Source of the DNA: Opitutia bacterium
Lineage (GTDB): Bacteria; Verrucomicrobiota; Verrucomicrobiia; Opitutales; Opitutaceae
Direction of reading: 5' to 3'
DNA: 64,000 nucleotides
NCBI GenBank assembly: GCA_947453695.1
Contig: CANGHW010000008.1
Coordinates: forward strand, 1-64,000
Of this stretch, positions 17,660 through 25,218 are shown in pieces; the stretch's first letter is position 1; every line of letters starts with the position of its first letter. Both the position numbers and the translations under genes were made by a program. Under the pieces are notes generated by a model that saw only the letters and a list, made by a program, of their open reading frames with translations, was not told the DNA's origin and ran no database searches.

Positions 17660-18859
17660 ATGACCCCCGCTCAATCCCGCCGCGCTCGCGCCGCCCTCGA
17701 TTCCTTCGCCATCGAAACGCCCTCGTGGGGCTTTGCCGACACCGGCACCCGCTTTGGCAAGTTCTTCCAGGATGCTTCGGCTATCGATCTCGGCGACAAG
17801 CTCGCCGATGCCGGCCACGTCCACGCTCTCACCGGTTGCTGCCCGACCGTCGCCGTTCACGTGCTCTGGGATTTCAAGGCCGGGGAAGACCCCAAAGCCG
17901 TCGCCAAGCTCGCGAAGCAACACGGCGTAAAGATCGGCTCCATCAACCCCAATCTCTTCCAGGACCAGTGCTACAAGTGGGGCTCCTTCGGCAACAACGA
18001 CGCGGCCGTGCGCGCTGCCGCCCTCCAGCACTGCGTCGACTCCGTCGCCATTGGTCAGGCTGTCGGCAGCGAATACGTCTCCCTCTGGTTCGCCGATGGC
18101 ACCAACTACCCCGGCCAGGGCAGCATCCGCGGCCGCAAGAAAACCTTCGAAGACTCGCTCCGCGCGCTCCACGCCAAGCTCGGTCCGAAGCAGACCATGC
18201 TCGTCGAATACAAGCCCTTTGAGCCCGCCTTTTACGCCACCGACATCGCCGATTGGGGCATGGCCCTCCTGCTGGCGAAGAAAGCGGGTCCGCGCGCCAA
18301 GGTCCTCGTCGACACCGGTCACCACTACACTTCGCAAAATATCGAGCAAATCGTCGCATGGCTGCTCGATGAAGACATGCTGGGCGGATTCCACTTCAAC
18401 GACCGCCGCTACGCTGACGATGACCTCACGCTCGGCTCGATCGATCCCTACCAGGTCTTCCGCATCTTCCACGAAATCCACTTTTTCGCCGCCGACCGCG
18501 GCCGGATGCCGAAGATCGCTTACATGATCGACCAGTCGCACAACGAGAAGCCGAAGATTGAGGCGACGATCCAGACGGTCGTCATGGCGCAGGAGCTCTA
18601 CGCCAAGGCCGCGCTCGTCGACCACGAGGACCTCCGCCGCGCGCAAGCCGCCAACAACGTCGTCGACGCCGAACTCATTCTCAAAAAGGCGTTCTTTACC
18701 GACGTCTCGTCCGCGATCGCTGCCTGGCGCAAGGCGAACAAGCTCCCGGCCGACCCGCTCGCCGAACACCGTCGTGTGGGCTACACGAAGCAGGCTGGCG
18801 CCGACCGCAAGCGCCGCCGCCAGGAGCTCGGCATCACGCAGGGCGGAAGCTACGCCTGA
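17660..18859 (+). CDS. rhaI: L-rhamnose / sugar isomerase, RhaI type
   Basis: This is a 399-residue TIM-barrel sugar isomerase. It has the conserved GCCPTVAVHVLWDF segment, WFADGTNYPGQGS, a metal-site region MLVEYKPFEPAFY, VDTGHHY and GGFHFNDRRYADDDLTLGS. These match the Pseudomonas/Bacillus-type L-rhamnose isomerases, which are distinct in sequence from E. coli RhaA and act on several aldoses. It converts an aldose such as L-rhamnose to the ketose in the cytoplasm. It lies 39 bp after the Ldh_2 gene. No kinase or aldolase follows, so the pathway in this window is incomplete. Confidence 0.9.
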   Translation: MTPAQSRRARAALDSFAIETPSWGFADTGTRFGKFFQDASAIDLGDKLADAGHVHALTGCCPTVAVHVLWDFKAGEDPKAVAKLAKQHGVKIGSINPNLFQDQCYKWGSFGNNDAAVRAAALQHCVDSVAIGQAVGSEYVSLWFADGTNYPGQGSIRGRKKTFEDSLRALHAKLGPKQTMLVEYKPFEPAFYATDIADWGMALLLAKKAGPRAKVLVDTGHHYTSQNIEQIVAWLLDEDMLGGFHFNDRRYADDDLTLGSIDPYQVFRIFHEIHFFAADRGRMPKIAYMIDQSHNEKPKIEATIQTVVMAQELYAKAALVDHEDLRRAQAANNVVDAELILKKAFFTDVSSAIAAWRKANKLPADPLAEHRRVGYTKQAGADRKRRRQELGITQGGSYA

Positions 18860-18874
18860 GTTACGGGATGAATT

Positions 18875-18894
18875 CGGCGGACTTCGGTCCGCCG
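18875..18894. repeat. UUCG-loop hairpin between rhaI and the PQQ dehydrogenase
   Basis: CGGCGGAC (18875-18882) and GTCCGCCG (18887-18894) form a perfect 8-bp stem with a C(TTCG)G tetraloop. No T-run follows. It resembles the other GC-rich palindromes in the window and may stabilise mRNA ends rather than terminate. Confidence 0.6.
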
Positions 18895-18948
18895 GAGATC
18901 GTTTCCCCTCTCGCCGGCCGCGACGAAGTGCGCCCTACTGGGAGGCGC

Positions 18949-21093
18949 ATGCGCTTCGTTACCCCCTTCCTTGCTGTGCTCGCACTCGGCGGCGCGATCA
19001 CCTCGCTTCAGGCCGCGGCCGACGCCAACTGGTCCGTCTACCTCGGTGATGCCGGTGGCTCCCATTATTCCGCGCTTACCCAGCTCACGCCTGCGAATGT
19101 CGCTCGTCTCGAGCCCGCGTGGACGCTGCGCACCGGCGATGCCGATCCACGCAACCGCTCGCAGATCCAGTGCAACCCGCTCGTGGTCGATGGCGTGCTC
19201 TACGGCACCTCGCCGCAGCTCGTGCTGTTCGCGGCCGACGCCACGACCGGCCGCGAACGCTGGCGCTTCGATCCTTTTGCGGGCGGCACCGTCGAGGGCG
19301 GGCGAGGATTGAACCGCGGAGTCTCCTGGTGGCAGGAAGGCAACGAGCGCCGGATCTTGTTCTCCGCCGGAAAGTATCTCCACGCCCTCGACCCTGATAC
19401 GGGCCGGCTGATCGATACGTTTGGCGAGCGGGGACGCATCGATTTACTCGACGGCCTCGATCGCGACGTGAAGGGCATGTATCTGGCAGCCAATACGCCG
19501 GGCGCGATCTTTCGCGATTTGATCATCATCGGTATGCGCCTCGGTGAGGGGCCCGGGCCGGCTGCGCCCGGGCACATCCGAGCCTTTGACGTGCGCACGG
19601 GGAAGCGGCGTTGGATTTTTCACACTGTCCCGCATCCGGGCGAGCCGGGCTACGACACCTGGCCCGCTGACGCGTGGCAGCGGGTCGGCGGGGTTAACTG
19701 CTGGGCCGGCCTCGTGATCGACCACGCGCGCGGTCTCGCCTTTGTGCCAACGGGCTCGGCCTCATTTGATTTTTGGGGTGGAGACCGGCACGGCGACAAT
19801 CTCTACGCCAATTGCCTTATCGCCCTCGATGCAGCGACAGGTCAGCGCAAGTGGCATTTTCAATTCGTGCACCACGACCTTTGGGATCGTGATCTCCCGG
19901 CGCCGCCGGTTTTGTGCGAGGTGAAGCGCGCAGGGAAGACCATTGCGGCGGTCGCGCAGGTGACGAAATCCGGGCATGTGTGGGTCTTCAATCGCGAGAC
20001 GGGCGAATCGCTCTTTCCCTGGCGCGAAGTGTCAGTGCCGAAGTCTATCCTGGCTGGCGAAAAATCTGCGCCGACGCAGCCGCTGCCGTTGCAGCCGGCG
20101 TCCTTTGCCCGGCAGCAGTTCACCGAGGCGGAGGTCACGGATGTTTCTCCGGCGGCGCGTGACGCCGTGCTGGCGCGTCTGCGGGCGGCGAGTCCGCACG
20201 TGCCCTTCGATCCGCCGAGCGAACGCGGCACGATCATTCTGCCCGGCTTCGACGGCGGCGCGGAATGGGGCGGCGTGGCCGTCGATCCGCGGGGCGTGCT
20301 CTACGTGAATGCCAATGAGATGGCGTGGATTCTGACGATGGTGCCCGCCAAGACGGGAGCGAAAGCCGGCTCCGGTGCGGCCCTTTACCAGCAGTTGTGC
20401 ATGTCGTGCCACGGCGTGAATCGCGAAGGCAACGCCGCCCAGAATATCCCGCCCCTCGGACCGGTGGCGCAGAAGTTGAAAGCCGAAGAAATCCTCGCGC
20501 TTTTCGCGACCGGCAAGGGTGTGATGCCGTCCTTCGGGTTCCTGCCCGACGAGCAGAAGCGAGCACTCGCAGATTTTCTCCTTGGGACCGGTGTCGCGCG
20601 GGTCGGCGACACCGCGGCCGGCAAGGTGGAGCCGACGGGTGGAGGCGGTGCGGTGCGCAGCCCCTACGCGACGACTGGCTATAATCGTTTCCTCGATCCG
20701 GACGGTTATCCGGCGCTGCGTCCGCCCTGGGGCACGCTCAATGCGGTCGACCTCAACACCGGGGAATACCTCTGGAAGAAACCGCTGGGGGAATTCGCCG
20801 CCCTCACCGCCCAGGGAATCCCGCCGACCGGCACGGAAAACTACGGCGGGCCCGTCGTTACCGCGGGCGGCGTCCTCTTTATCGCGGCGACCAAGGATGA
20901 AAAGATCCGGGCCTTTGACGTAAAGACCGGCGAGAAACTCTGGGAGGCACCATTGCCCGCCGGGGGCTATGCGACGCCGGCCACGTATGCGGTCGGCGGC
21001 CGCCAGTATGTCGTGATCGCGTGCGGCGGCGGCAAAATGGGCACGAAGTCCGGCGACGCCTACGTGGCGTTTGCGCTTCCCTCGGGACAATAA
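18949..21093 (+). CDS. Periplasmic PQQ-dependent dehydrogenase with an inserted cytochrome c domain
   Basis: This is a 714-residue quinoprotein. The signal peptide is MRFVTPFLAVLALGGAITSL, cleaved near AAADA. The beta-propeller starts WSVYLGDAGGSHYSALTQL, with PQQ-enzyme repeats such as AFDVRTGKRRW, ALDAATGQRKWHF and AFDVKTGEKLWEA. It resembles quinoprotein glucose dehydrogenases (HHDLWDRDLPAPP). A monohaem cytochrome c domain interrupts the propeller: CMSCH at 484-488 and a likely axial Met526 in GVMPSFGFLP. The enzyme should oxidise sugars or alcohols in the periplasm and pass electrons through its own haem. No pqq synthesis genes are present. The chosen start follows GGAGG; an in-frame ATG at 18868 would add 27 residues lacking signal-peptide character. 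Confidence 0.92.
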   Translation: MRFVTPFLAVLALGGAITSLQAAADANWSVYLGDAGGSHYSALTQLTPANVARLEPAWTLRTGDADPRNRSQIQCNPLVVDGVLYGTSPQLVLFAADATTGRERWRFDPFAGGTVEGGRGLNRGVSWWQEGNERRILFSAGKYLHALDPDTGRLIDTFGERGRIDLLDGLDRDVKGMYLAANTPGAIFRDLIIIGMRLGEGPGPAAPGHIRAFDVRTGKRRWIFHTVPHPGEPGYDTWPADAWQRVGGVNCWAGLVIDHARGLAFVPTGSASFDFWGGDRHGDNLYANCLIALDAATGQRKWHFQFVHHDLWDRDLPAPPVLCEVKRAGKTIAAVAQVTKSGHVWVFNRETGESLFPWREVSVPKSILAGEKSAPTQPLPLQPASFARQQFTEAEVTDVSPAARDAVLARLRAASPHVPFDPPSERGTIILPGFDGGAEWGGVAVDPRGVLYVNANEMAWILTMVPAKTGAKAGSGAALYQQLCMSCHGVNREGNAAQNIPPLGPVAQKLKAEEILALFATGKGVMPSFGFLPDEQKRALADFLLGTGVARVGDTAAGKVEPTGGGGAVRSPYATTGYNRFLDPDGYPALRPPWGTLNAVDLNTGEYLWKKPLGEFAALTAQGIPPTGTENYGGPVVTAGGVLFIAATKDEKIRAFDVKTGEKLWEAPLPAGGYATPATYAVGGRQYVVIACGGGKMGTKSGDAYVAFALPSGQ

Positions 21094-21110
21094 CGCGGGG
21101 CGCGGATGCG

Positions 21111-21917
21111 CTACTTGGCGGCGACTGCGCCGGAAAATTTCATCCGGCGCACGATCCGCGACCAGAGCCACGGGGCGAAGCGTTTCAGATAGATGCCGAG
21201 TGCCTCGCGACCAATGTAGATTTCGTCGCGACCGGCAGCGACGCCGCGGAGCATGGCGCGGGCGCAATCCTCGGCGCTGATGCCGCGCACGTGGGTGGCG
21301 TCCATTCGGCCGTGTTTTTCACCGCGGGCATCGAGTGCGTTGTCGGAGACAGCGGTGCGAACGTAACCGGGGCAGACGAGGGTGACCTTCACGCCCGTGC
21401 GCCAGATCTCGGACCGCAGGCAGTCGAACCACCCGTGGAGTGCGTGTTTGGCAGCGGCGTAAGTCGAACGGCCGGGCGTGCCGACATAGCCCATCACACT
21501 GCTCACAACGACGATATGGCCGGAGCCGCGTCGGAGCATCGAAGGGAGGACTGCTTTCGAGAGCGCGACCGGACCGAAATAGTTTACCTCCATCAGGGCG
21601 CGTTCGATTTCGAGCGCGGCGTCGGCGGCAAGCGCGCGCTGGCTGACGCCGCCGTTGTTGATCAATAGGTCGATGTGGCCGCGACGCGCGAGCACTTCGC
21701 CGACAGCGAGCGAAAACGTGTCTGAGCGCGCGAGGTCAAGGGGAAGGACGAGGTGATCGTCGGGGCGGACGCAGGCCCGGCGCACGCGTTCCAGTTCCTC
21801 GGGCCGCCGACTGGAGAGCACAAGTCGCGCGCCCGCGCGCGCGAAATCATAGGCGAGTGCTTCGCCGATGCCGGAGGAGGCACCCGTGATCCAGATGACC
21901 TGGCCGGAGAAATTCAT
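21111..21917 (-). CDS. SDR family oxidoreductase (DHRS7-like)
   Basis: This is a 268-residue classical short-chain dehydrogenase. It has TGASSGIGEALAYDF at the N-terminus, the NNG motif (INNGGVSQRAL), catalytic Ser in VVVSSVMGYVG and the YxxxK pair in STYAAAKHALHG. The C-terminus is longer and more basic than in minimal SDRs (LKRFAPWLWSRIVRRMKF), which suggests peripheral membrane association, as in DHRS7-type or FabG-like lipid enzymes. It converges with the PQQ dehydrogenase, with only 17 bp between stops. The substrate is unknown. Confidence 0.9.
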   Translation of the reverse strand: MNFSGQVIWITGASSGIGEALAYDFARAGARLVLSSRRPEELERVRRACVRPDDHLVLPLDLARSDTFSLAVGEVLARRGHIDLLINNGGVSQRALAADAALEIERALMEVNYFGPVALSKAVLPSMLRRGSGHIVVVSSVMGYVGTPGRSTYAAAKHALHGWFDCLRSEIWRTGVKVTLVCPGYVRTAVSDNALDARGEKHGRMDATHVRGISAEDCARAMLRGVAAGRDEIYIGREALGIYLKRFAPWLWSRIVRRMKFSGAVAAK

Positions 21918-21959
21918 GGCCTCTACCTTGAATCGCCGGCTGCCGCTGCCGAGCGAGAA

Positions 21960-22032
21960 CTGTAGCGGCGGTCTATGACCGCCGAGGAGAATCGTGTGGC
22001 GTTCGTTCGGCGGTCATAGACCGCCGCTACAG
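21960..22032. repeat. Long perfect inverted repeat (nested palindromes) between two SDR genes
   Basis: The 26-bp arm at 21960-21985 is perfectly complementary to 22007-22032, with a 21-nt spacer. Each arm is itself a hairpin, CGGCGGTC-TAT-GACCGCCG, so the element can fold as one long stem or two short ones. It lies wholly in the gap between two minus-strand SDR genes and looks like a mobile or REP-like palindromic repeat. Confidence 0.85.
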
Positions 22033-22040
22033 CCTGAGTC

Positions 22041-22814
22041 TCAGCAGCCGTAGACTCCGCCGTTGATGTCGAGCGTCGCCCCGGTGATGAATCCATCGAA
22101 TTCGCTGGCGAGGTAGACCGCGGCGCGGGCGACGTCGTCGGCGTTACCGCCGCGGCCGAGAGGGATGCCGGCGACAGTGGCGCGCGCGGACTCGGGTGTG
22201 GTGTGAGTGTTGTGGAAACTGGTGCCGAGGATGAGGCCGGGGGCGAGGGCGTTGACGCGCACGCCTTGTGGGCCGAGTTCGCTCGCGAGGGAGCGAGTGA
22301 AGGTGAGCACGGCCCCTTTGGCGGTGGAGTAGGCGAGGGAGCCGGCGTGGCCACCTTTGCGTCCCGCGAGCGAGGAGAGGTTGACGATGCTCGCACCGCC
22401 GGCGGTCTTGGCTGCGGCGATGAGGTGCGGGGCGGCGGCGCGCGTGATGCGGCGGACGCTGCCGACGTTGAGCGAGATCGTGTCGGACCAGAATTTGTCG
22501 TCGGCCTCGAGGAGCGTGCGGCGGGCGATGAGGGAGCCGGCGTTGTTGATGAGAATATCGAGGCCGCCGAGGAAGGCGACGGCTTGGGCTACGAGTGCGT
22601 CGCTCTCTTCGGTGGTGGTGAGATCGGCACTGGCGCTGGCGAAACGCCGGCCGAGCGCCGCGGCCTCGGCCGCGAGCTCCTGTGCGCCAGCGGCGCTCGT
22701 GCGGTAGTGCGCGAAGACATCGCAGCCGGCGCGGAGCAGGTGCGAGCTGATGGCGTGGCCGATGCCTTGGGCGCCGGCGGTGACGAGGGCACGTTTGCCG
22801 AGGAGTTTGTTCAT
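22041..22814 (-). CDS. SDR family oxidoreductase
   Basis: This is a 257-residue short-chain dehydrogenase starting at MNKLLGKRALVTAG. The cofactor motif TAGAQGIGHAI, INNAGS, the catalytic serine in IVNLSSLAGRKGG, YSTAKGAVL and the C-terminal GATLDINGGVYG are all standard for FabG or glucose-dehydrogenase-like SDRs. An upstream in-frame extension of 13 residues (to 22853) runs into the AT-rich promoter-like region and is not favoured. It is separated from the downstream SDR by the long inverted repeat. The substrate is unknown. Confidence 0.92.
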   Translation of the reverse strand: MNKLLGKRALVTAGAQGIGHAISSHLLRAGCDVFAHYRTSAAGAQELAAEAAALGRRFASASADLTTTEESDALVAQAVAFLGGLDILINNAGSLIARRTLLEADDKFWSDTISLNVGSVRRITRAAAPHLIAAAKTAGGASIVNLSSLAGRKGGHAGSLAYSTAKGAVLTFTRSLASELGPQGVRVNALAPGLILGTSFHNTHTTPESARATVAGIPLGRGGNADDVARAAVYLASEFDGFITGATLDINGGVYGC

Positions 22815-22825
22815 GGGTGGGGCGG

Positions 22826-22862
22826 ACGTTTGATAATTATAATATTGGGTCAACTGCGCGCT
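22826..22862. promoter_or_regulatory. AT-rich island in a divergent intergenic region, possible promoter
   Basis: A stretch around TTTGATAATTATAATATTGG contains TATAAT (22838-22843 on plus; the reverse complement also reads TATAAT). TTGACC lies next to it on the minus strand. It is the only AT-rich patch in the 98-bp gap between the divergent SDR and hemolysin III genes. Spacings do not fit an ideal sigma-70 promoter, so assignment to either gene is tentative. Confidence 0.35.
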
Positions 22863-22912
22863 CGCCCGGATTTGGCATCGCGCGCGGTGGGGTGGCGACT
22901 CAGCGTGGAGCG

Positions 22913-23587
22913 ATGAAGCCTGCGGTCAATGAAGCGGCGGCCTACACGCCGGGCGAGGAACTCGCCAATGCACTGACACACGGGGTCGGCGCGGCGTTGA
23001 GTGTCGCGGGGCTGGCGGTGTTGGTCGTCAGCACAGCGCTGCGCGGTGACGTGTGGAGCGTGACGAGCACGGCGATCTTCGGGGTATCGCTGGTGCTGCT
23101 CTACACGACGTCTACCCTCTATCACAGTTTGCGCGGGGCGGAGCGGAAGCGGCTACTGCGGAAGTTCGATCATGCGGCGATTTTTCTCCTGATTGCCGGA
23201 ACCTATACCCCGTTTCTCCTCGTGAACCTGCGCGGGCCGTGGGGCTGGAGCCTGTTTGGCGTGATCTGGGGGCTGGCAGTGGCGGGCATGGTGGTGAAGT
23301 TCTGGCTCGCGGGGCGTTTCAGGCTCGGGTCGACGTTGCTATATCTCGCGATGGGTTGGCTCGTGCTGATTGCGACGCGCCCGATGTTGCAGACGGTGCC
23401 GAGTGCGGGGCTTTGGCTGCTGCTGGCCGGCGGACTCTGCTATTCGGTGGGCACGGTGTTTTACCTATGGAAAAGGCTGCGTTATCACCACGCGATCTGG
23501 CATCTCTTCGTGCTCGGCGGAAGTATTTGCCACTTCTTCGCGGTGTGGGCGGCGGTGATGCCGCCGCCGGGCGCGGTCAGCGGTTGA
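22913..23587 (+). CDS. Hemolysin III / PAQR family membrane protein
   Basis: This is a 224-residue protein with about seven transmembrane helices. The start MKPAVNEAAAYTPGEELAN is preceded by GTGGAG. Conserved PAQR metal ligands are visible in STLYHS, KFDHAAIFLLIAGTYTPF and HAIWHLFVLGGSICHFFA. The bacterial YqfA/HlyIII group is of uncertain function; some members affect membrane energetics or lipid hydrolysis, and true haemolysis is doubtful. Its 3' end overlaps the tspO stop on the opposite strand by about 11 bp. Confidence 0.93.
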   Translation: MKPAVNEAAAYTPGEELANALTHGVGAALSVAGLAVLVVSTALRGDVWSVTSTAIFGVSLVLLYTTSTLYHSLRGAERKRLLRKFDHAAIFLLIAGTYTPFLLVNLRGPWGWSLFGVIWGLAVAGMVVKFWLAGRFRLGSTLLYLAMGWLVLIATRPMLQTVPSAGLWLLLAGGLCYSVGTVFYLWKRLRYHHAIWHLFVLGGSICHFFAVWAAVMPPPGAVSG

Positions 23588-24056
23588 GCGTCCAGATCGT
23601 GTAGTTGAGGAAAGTCGCGAAGCTCACCCACGCGACGTAAGGAGACCAAAGGATGGCGGCCAGTCGATCGGTGCGCGCGAAACGGAGGAACAGGGTGATG
23701 AGTAGTCCAAGGAAGACGACGATCTCGACCAGCGCGAGGTCGGGGCGGTGGAGCGAAAAGAAGAGGATCGACCACAGGGCGTTGAGGGCCAGTTGAGCGC
23801 CGTAGAGTCCGAGCGTGATCCGCGCGGCGGCCGGAGTGGCGGCGGCCCGCCATGCCCGCCAAGCGGCAATGGACATGAGCAGGTAGAGGGTGGTCCAGAC
23901 AGGGGCGAAGACCCAATTGGGCGGATTCCAAGTGGGCTTGGCGATCGTCGGATACCACGTGGTGACGTTCTGCGCGGTGGCAGCGCTACCGAGGGCGGCG
24001 GCGAGAAAACTTACGACGATGAAGCCGACGAGGGCCGGGTAGTGCTTAGCACGCAT
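23577..24056 (-). CDS. tspO: TspO/MBR family (tryptophan-rich sensory) protein
   Basis: This is a 159-residue five-helix membrane protein. It has the aromatic-rich core KPTWNPPNWVFAPVWTTLY and the C-terminal WSPYVAWVSFATFLNYTIW that define TspO. The family binds and helps degrade porphyrins and modulates stress responses. MRAKHYPALVGF is chosen as the start because the longer frame would extend into the upstream oxidoreductase gene, which it already overlaps by 11 bp. The overlap indicates coupling to that gene. The 3' end overlaps the convergent hemolysin III gene. Confidence 0.95.
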   Translation of the reverse strand: MRAKHYPALVGFIVVSFLAAALGSAATAQNVTTWYPTIAKPTWNPPNWVFAPVWTTLYLLMSIAAWRAWRAAATPAAARITLGLYGAQLALNALWSILFFSLHRPDLALVEIVVFLGLLITLFLRFARTDRLAAILWSPYVAWVSFATFLNYTIWTLNR

Positions 24057-25122
24057 ATTGGGTGTTACGGCCGGGCCAGGTGGTCGGACGCGTCCAGAAT
24101 TCGTCGGTGCGTCCGCCATAGTAGGCGTCGAGCACGCGATCCATGACGAGTTGGGTGCGGCGGGCGCTTTCGCCGGTGCTGGGCGCGGTGCCGTGGCCGA
24201 GGAGCTCATCGGTGATGAGTTGGATCAGCGGTTGGGCGACGTGCTCGGGATTGGGAATGGCAAACTGCTCCACGCCGCGGGCGGTCTCGAGGCGGATGGG
24301 CTCGGCGTTGAAAACGTTGAAGGAAACGCGGCCGGCGGTGCCGAGGAACTCGAGGGTGTCTTCCTTGGCGGCGGTGCAAAAATTCCACGAGGCGGCCCCG
24401 AGGGCGCCGGTGGCGGTGCGAAATGTCATCGCGACGGCGTCTTCGACATCGATGGCCGCGGAGTGGCGAGCGGCGCGGCCCTGGACGTCTTCGAGCGGTC
24501 CGACGCAGTGGTCGAGGAAATCGAGGACGTGGGAGCCAACATCGAGGAGTAGGCCGCCGCCGGCGTGGGCGGCGGCGACGCGCCAGGCGTTCTGCGCGGG
24601 ATCGGAATTGGCCGGGGTGGGCGTGGCGAAACGGTAGGTGATGCCGGTGAGACGGCCGATGGCGCCGCCGGTGGCGAGTTCGCGAACCTTTTCAAACCGC
24701 GGCATCGCGCGGCGGTAGTAGGCAACGAAGAGTTTTTGTTTCGCGGCAGCAAAGGCGGAGATCATGGCGTCGCACTCAGGCGTGTGGCGAGCCATGGGCT
24801 TTTCCATATAGCAGGGCTTGCCAGCGGCAGCGACGAGATAGGCGAGTTCGAGGTGCGAACCGGGCGGCGTGGCGACGTAGACGGCATCGACCTCGGGATC
24901 GGCCACGAGGGCCCGGGCATCGTCATACCAACGCGGCACGCCGTGACGTTTCGCGTAGTCGGCAGCGAGGGCGCCGTTGCGCCGCATGACGGCGATGAGC
25001 GCGGAGCCGCGGGCCTTGCGAAAGCCGGGGCCGCTCTTCACCTCAGTAACATCGCCGCAGCCGAGAATGCCCCAGCGGACGGTGGTGCGTTGCAGTGGTG
25101 GGGCGGAGGTGGGGTCGCTCAT
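24046..25122 (-). CDS. Gfo/Idh/MocA family oxidoreductase
   Basis: This is a 358-residue NAD(P)-dependent sugar oxidoreductase. The Rossmann motif GILGCGDVTEVKSGPGF is N-terminal, with VATPPGSHLELA and the catalytic EKP motif in YMEKPMARH. The C-terminal domain carries GGGLLLDVGSHVLDFLDH. The start MSDPTSAPPLQ is chosen over an upstream in-frame ATG at 25209 because that extension is rich in Arg/Cys and lies in the divergent promoter gap. Members oxidise or epimerise sugars and inositols. It overlaps tspO by 11 bp. The substrate is not predictable. Confidence 0.92.
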   Translation of the reverse strand: MSDPTSAPPLQRTTVRWGILGCGDVTEVKSGPGFRKARGSALIAVMRRNGALAADYAKRHGVPRWYDDARALVADPEVDAVYVATPPGSHLELAYLVAAAGKPCYMEKPMARHTPECDAMISAFAAAKQKLFVAYYRRAMPRFEKVRELATGGAIGRLTGITYRFATPTPANSDPAQNAWRVAAAHAGGGLLLDVGSHVLDFLDHCVGPLEDVQGRAARHSAAIDVEDAVAMTFRTATGALGAASWNFCTAAKEDTLEFLGTAGRVSFNVFNAEPIRLETARGVEQFAIPNPEHVAQPLIQLITDELLGHGTAPSTGESARRTQLVMDRVLDAYYGGRTDEFWTRPTTWPGRNTQYAC

Positions 25123-25218
25123 GAACCGGTAAGCAACCGGGTATACTGGCAAGCCGCAAGCTGTGACGCGGTCGCACTGTGGCTGGCCACGGAGGTGGGT
25201 GGGCGTCACGCTGCGGAC

